Source: an uncultured Chromatiaceae bacterium (lineage in GTDB: Bacteria > Pseudomonadota > Gammaproteobacteria > Enterobacterales > Alteromonadaceae). Taken from it: DNA of 6,608 nt. Under the pieces are notes generated by a model. It saw only the letters and a list, made by a program, of their open reading frames with translations, was not told the origin of the DNA and ran no database searches. Positions 5,559 through 6,608 of this stretch are shown here, one piece after another (position 1 is the stretch's first letter; every line of letters starts with the position of its first letter). The stretch spans positions 1 to 6,608 of the forward strand of contig CAMLSF010000187.1 of assembly GCA_946482615.1 (NCBI GenBank). Reading direction: 5' to 3'. The position numbers and the translations under genes are program-made.

Positions 5559-6314
5559 ATGTTGACTCTGTTTATCCTGCTGGCTGCCTTTTTGGTGATG
5601 CTGGTGTCCCTGTCCGGCGCTATCTTATTTTTACTGCCACAAAAAAAACTACAAAGGTTTTTACCACTGATTTTAAGCCTGGCTGTGGGTGTATTACTGG
5701 CCAATGCTTTTTTGCATTTATTGCCGGACGCACTGCAGCATCAGGAATCACATCGCCAGCTGTTTGGCTGGGTTCTGGCGGGTTTATTAGGTTTTTATTT
5801 TCTCGAGCGTGCGCTGCAACATGGTCATCCACAACTGCCGGACCAGGCGATCAACAGAGCCAGCTATGGCAAAGTAAATCTGGTGGCTGATGGCATTCAC
5901 AATTTTATTGATGGTGTACTGATAGCGGGCAGTTTTCTGGTCGACCCTTTATTGGGCGTAACAACCACAGTGGCTATTCTGATCCATGAAATTCCGCAGG
6001 AAATTGCCGATGTGGCTGTATTACTGCACGCCGGTTTCAGCCGTAAAAAAGCCCTGCTGTATAACCTGTTATCGGCCGGCGCTTGTGTTTTGGGCGCCGT
6101 GGCCACTTTAGCCATCAGCCACTGGTTAACACCTAATCTGAATATCTTGTTGGCTATTACAGCAGGTGCCTTTATTTACCTGGCCAGCGCCGACTTAATG
6201 CCGCTGCTGCGAAAAAATGTCGAACAACCGCTCTGGTTACATGGCCTGATGATGGGCCTGGGTGTGCTGCTGATGTTGTTGCTGATTGGGCCTGAAGTTT
6301 CACATCAACATTAA
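5559..6314 (+). CDS. ZIP-family divalent metal transporter
   Basis: The 251-residue, very hydrophobic product has about eight membrane segments (near 2-26, 34-56, 68-84, 106-127, 132-156, 165-188, 194-213 and 228-245), the ZIP topology and a typical length. The metal site is visible: HNFIDG (114-119) in segment 4 and HEIPQE (143-148) in segment 5, with His53 in FLHLLPDA of segment 2. The HExPHE motif has Gln147 in place of the second His. A short QHGH (87-90) lies in the segment 3-4 loop, and the protein ends in HQH. ZIP proteins move Zn2+, Fe2+ or Mn2+ into the cytoplasm across the inner membrane; the exact metal cannot be told. ATG 5559 is chosen because AGGA (5549-5552) lies 6 nt before it. 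The gene stands alone between a terminator and a repeat. Confidence 0.9.
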   Translation: MLTLFILLAAFLVMLVSLSGAILFLLPQKKLQRFLPLILSLAVGVLLANAFLHLLPDALQHQESHRQLFGWVLAGLLGFYFLERALQHGHPQLPDQAINRASYGKVNLVADGIHNFIDGVLIAGSFLVDPLLGVTTTVAILIHEIPQEIADVAVLLHAGFSRKKALLYNLLSAGACVLGAVATLAISHWLTPNLNILLAITAGAFIYLASADLMPLLRKNVEQPLWLHGLMMGLGVLLMLLLIGPEVSHQH

Positions 6315-6315
6315 T

Positions 6316-6492
6316 TAGCTGTCGTACTTGAAGCTGCAGCTTTGTTGACTGCGCCTGATGTTGAGGAAAGAGTATCGCCCCAGTCGCATAGACAACTATG
6401 CTCTTGGGGTCTCGTTCACTTGTCGCCTTGCCGCAACATCAATTACTTAGGCTATAGCCGTCGCACTTGAGGGTAGCACGCATTTTTTGACT
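6316..6492 (+). repeat. Palindromic intergenic repeat element flanked by two direct repeats
   Basis: This starts 2 bp after the ZIP stop. TAGCTGTCGTACTTGAAG (6316-6333) recurs as TAGCCGTCGCACTTGAGG (6455-6472; 15 of 18 identical), and similarity continues to TTTGTTGACT (6341-6350) and TTTTTTGACT (6483-6492). Between them lies a nested palindrome: TGATGTTG/CAACATCA (6356-6363 with 6434-6441), CCCCA/TGGGG (6378-6382 with 6405-6409) and GCATAG/CTATGC (6386-6391 with 6396-6401) around loop ACAA. AAGCTGCAGCTT (6331-6342) is itself a 12-bp palindrome. The pattern resembles REP/MITE-like intergenic repeats that I recall from several Gammaproteobacteria. No coding potential is seen. It may also serve as the 3' end structure of the ZIP transcript. 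Confidence 0.65.
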
Positions 6493-6608
6493 CACTATTC
6501 CTGCCTCTGTACCACCAAGTTACAATACTTTAAGTTATTGATTTATAAATAATGGCGTAAGTTTGTCGTTGAACTGGCGGCATAAATCTGTTGCAGCATC
6601 AGCATTGA
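6493..6608. other. AT-rich intergenic tail, possible end of a minus-strand gene
   Basis: No convincing gene or terminator is seen here. On the minus strand a frame is open from the window edge (6608) down to a TAA at 6543-6545, about 21 codons, reading as LQQIYAASSTTNLRHYL at its end. This could be the C-terminus of a convergent gene entering from the right, but a run this short occurs by chance. The stretch TTATTGATTTATAAATAAT (6535-6553) is strongly AT-rich. Confidence 0.2.

Noticed and set aside
5287..5565. Plus-strand open frame of 92 codons, with an internal ATG at 5398 preceded by a GGGG stretch
   Set aside because: It overlaps the receptor end, runs through the terminator hairpin and T-run and over the ZIP promoter, and has no recognisable protein features; it is a chance frame in non-coding DNA.
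6316..6492. CRISPR array or attC site
   Set aside because: There are only two diverged direct repeats about 139 bp apart with a palindrome between them, no regular spacers, no cas genes and no integron integrase.

Overview
The window looks like a chromosomal stretch from a gammaproteobacterium of roughly Rheinheimera/Alishewanella/Alteromonadales type. That placement is an inference from the near-balanced base composition, the protein families, a Fur-type operator and a palindromic intergenic repeat of a kind common in marine and freshwater Gammaproteobacteria; no marker gene is present to prove it. All five recognisable genes are on the + strand, and there is no tRNA, rRNA, CRISPR array, phage gene or intact transposase.

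Region 1 (1-2764) is the end of an operon of three secreted-protein genes: the C-terminal part of a DUF4198 protein (its start lies before the window), a periplasmic or lipid-anchored protein with eight EF-hand-like loops, and an exported protein that joins a degenerate ApbE-like (FAD:protein FMN transferase) domain to a DUF2271 domain. The genes are 9 bp apart and then overlap by 1 bp, and the operon ends at a clear Rho-independent terminator (2813-2841). DUF4198 and DUF2271 genes commonly sit with PepSY membrane proteins, ApbE and TonB receptors in extracytoplasmic redox/metal-uptake loci, so a PepSY gene may lie just upstream.

Region 2 (2842-5435) is a separate, apparently Fur-controlled unit. 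A palindromic Fur box overlaps the -35 of a plausible sigma-70 promoter, followed by a leader with unusual inverted repeats, one arm of which contains the start codon. It encodes a 776-residue TonB-dependent outer-membrane receptor of the haemoglobin/transferrin/lactoferrin-like class. It has the FRAP and NPNL boxes of haem receptors, but no histidine between them or in the plug. A series of stem-loops ending in a strong terminator follows the gene.

Region 3 (5436-6314) is a ZIP-family metal transporter of the inner membrane, with its own TATAAT-like promoter element inside a long dyad. Region 4 (6315-6608) has no convincing gene. It holds a palindromic intergenic repeat flanked by two related direct repeats, then about 115 bp of AT-rich DNA with at most the last codons of a minus-strand gene.

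Taken together, the locus reads as metal handling across the envelope: a TonB receptor at the outer membrane, three exported proteins (metal-binding EF-hands, pseudo-ApbE/DUF2271, DUF4198) in the periplasm, and a ZIP permease at the inner membrane. The most unusual points are the pseudo-ApbE/DUF2271 fusion, the exact 139-residue duplication of the EF-hand module, the receptor without the usual haem-ligand histidines, and the structured leader and operator sequences.
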